Positions 5,110-5,938 of a DNA stretch of 5,938 nt are shown here, piece by piece. Within the stretch, counting starts at the first letter, position 1. Each line of letters begins with the position of its first letter. Below the pieces are notes generated by a model that was not told the DNA's origin, ran no database searches, and worked only from the letters and a program-made list of their open reading frames with translations. Made by a program: the position numbers and the translations under genes. The stretch is from an uncultured Eubacteriales bacterium. Its GTDB lineage: Bacteria > Bacillota > Clostridia > Christensenellales > UBA1242. Location of the stretch: positions 1 to 5,938 of the forward strand of contig CARBWQ010000061.1 of assembly GCA_948949055.1 (NCBI GenBank), read 5' to 3'.

Positions 5110-5938
5110 TTATTTTAAAAGCGTTTTGAGAGGAGTTGTAATTTCGCCCTTAGATAATATTTTTAAATCATGCATAGCCCTCGTCATAGCCACATATAAA
5201 AGTTTCATATCAACCACTTCATTTTCGTTAAAACTTTCTTTTGAAGCATTATATATTATTACGCTATCAAATTCAAGACCTTTTGCCTCATAAATCGTAG
5301 TTATAATTAATTCTTTTATTAAAGACTCATTCCCAAGAATTATTGATTCAATATTTGCCTTGCTTAAAAAAGCCTTTACTTCTTTACATTCGTTTGGATT
5401 ATTACAAAGAATTGCAACAGTATTGAATATTTTATTTGATTGTAATACAAATTTTTTAATTAAATCAACATGTGTTAACTTGTCACATTCATAAGCGCAA
5501 ACTTTTTCTCCATGTCTTATTACTGGCTCACCTTTTACAAGAGGAATAAATTCACTTAGTAAATTTGCTGCTTCCATAATCTCGACTGTTGTTCTATAAC
5601 TTTTTGTAAGTTCATAATATTGCCCATCATTAAAAAGACAGTCGCCAATTTCTTGCCAAGTTTGTATTGAAGAATTTCCATAAATAGATTGATTTAAATC
5701 TCCATACAAATCAAATATGCTTTCATTAAATAAAAAATCTAAGGCTTGAAAATGAAAAATCCCAAAATCTTGAGCTTCATCAATAATAACATGACATATA
5801 TTTACAAATTTTTCACAAGGCAAAATTCGTTGTTTCAAATAAATCAACACTGGCAAATCTTCAAAGTCAACACATTTACGTTTAAGATTGAAACTAGTTT
5901 CTTTGGTTAACTCATTAAATTCAGTGTAACTTTTTAAA
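5110..5938 (-). CDS. HelD/UvrD-like superfamily 1 helicase, 5'-truncated by window edge
   Basis: This ATP-driven motor of helicase superfamily 1 has 275 C-terminal residues visible, and the frame stays open to the window edge. A TTG at 5856 could be called as a start but lies just before motif II and would remove the P-loop half of the motor. In visible numbering: DLPVLIYLKQRIL at about 27-39 and HVIIDEAQDFG at 49-59 (motif II, Walker B DEAQ); LYGDLNQSIYG near 77-87 (motif III); ELTKSYRTTVEIMEAAN near 109-125 (motif IV); TIYEAKGLEFDSVII near 214-228 (motif V); LLYVAMTRAMHDL near 246-258 (motif VI). The 'YLK...HV.IDEAQD...GDLNQ' spacing is most like HelD, the Gram-positive factor that removes and recycles stalled RNA polymerase; full-length HelD is about 700-775 residues. 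A UvrD/Rep-like or accessory helicase remains possible because the N-terminal part is not visible. It stops 50 bp before the sugar operon and is probably a separate unit. Confidence 0.8.
   Translation of the reverse strand, partial: LKSYTEFNELTKETSFNLKRKCVDFEDLPVLIYLKQRILPCEKFVNICHVIIDEAQDFGIFHFQALDFLFNESIFDLYGDLNQSIYGNSSIQTWQEIGDCLFNDGQYYELTKSYRTTVEIMEAANLLSEFIPLVKGEPVIRHGEKVCAYECDKLTHVDLIKKFVLQSNKIFNTVAILCNNPNECKEVKAFLSKANIESIILGNESLIKELIITTIYEAKGLEFDSVIIYNASKESFNENEVVDMKLLYVAMTRAMHDLKILSKGEITTPLKTLLK

Noticed and set aside
4714..5293. + strand open frames of 119 and 77 codons opposite the neuB-like and helicase genes
   Set aside because: Antisense of firmly identified genes; Phe/Leu/Tyr-rich products are expected from reversed AT-rich coding DNA.
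5854..5856. TTG as the start of the helicase gene
   Set aside because: The frame continues open to the window edge with helicase-like sequence, and starting here would delete the P-loop half of the motor.
5110..5938. Helicase as part of an anti-phage defence system next to the sugar operon
   Set aside because: The motifs look like HelD/UvrD housekeeping helicases, no nuclease or other defence partner is visible, and the gene is separated from the operon by a promoter.
1..5938. CRISPR array, tRNA/rRNA, IS element or att-type repeats
   Set aside because: None seen on reading both strands; no spaced direct repeats, no cloverleaf-like sequence, no transposase or integrase reading frame.

Overview
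The window looks like low-GC Gram-positive (Bacillota, probably Clostridia-like) DNA. The evidence is strong AGGAGG-type ribosome-binding sites, a HelD-type helicase, use of TGA as a stop codon, and a HolA that is followed directly by a coupled gene. It is built of two compositionally different blocks. The left block (1 to about 950, + strand) is moderately AT-rich: bases 241-300 hold 29 G/C of 60. The right block (about 960 to the end, all genes on the - strand) is very AT-rich: bases 3301-3360 hold only 10 G/C of 60, and bases 5341-5400 hold 17.

Left block: the C-terminal two thirds of holA (DNA polymerase III delta subunit, 5' end outside the window), overlapped by the start of a small membrane-protein gene that loses its 3' part near 950-965.

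Right block, read right to left in the direction of transcription: the 3' part of a HelD/UvrD-like superfamily 1 helicase (5' end outside the window); a 50-bp gap holding a good extended -10 promoter; then six genes that overlap by 1-14 bp at every junction. These are a short NeuB-family synthase without the usual C-terminal SAF domain, a NeuA-family CMP-sugar cytidylyltransferase, a ParB/sulfiredoxin-fold protein, a radical SAM/SPASM protein, an isopentenyl-diphosphate-isomerase-like NUDIX hydrolase, and an unrecognised protein whose 3' end is missing. The NeuB/NeuA pair points to synthesis and CMP-activation of a sialic-acid-like (nonulosonic-acid-type) sugar, presumably for a surface glycan, glycosylated flagellin or similar. 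The other members are not part of textbook sialic, legionaminic or pseudaminic acid pathways, so the operon may make or modify an undescribed sugar. That is inference; the substrate cannot be read from the sequence.

The two blocks meet head-on near 940-970. There the membrane-protein gene (+) and the last operon gene (-) are both broken at the same point, and each reading frame runs on into the antisense of the other. This is either a real recombination or deletion breakpoint or a chimeric assembly join. Until that is settled, holA should not be used to assign the host of the sugar operon. No tRNA, rRNA, CRISPR array, insertion sequence or convincing terminator was seen, and no stretch above 300 bases lacks a gene.
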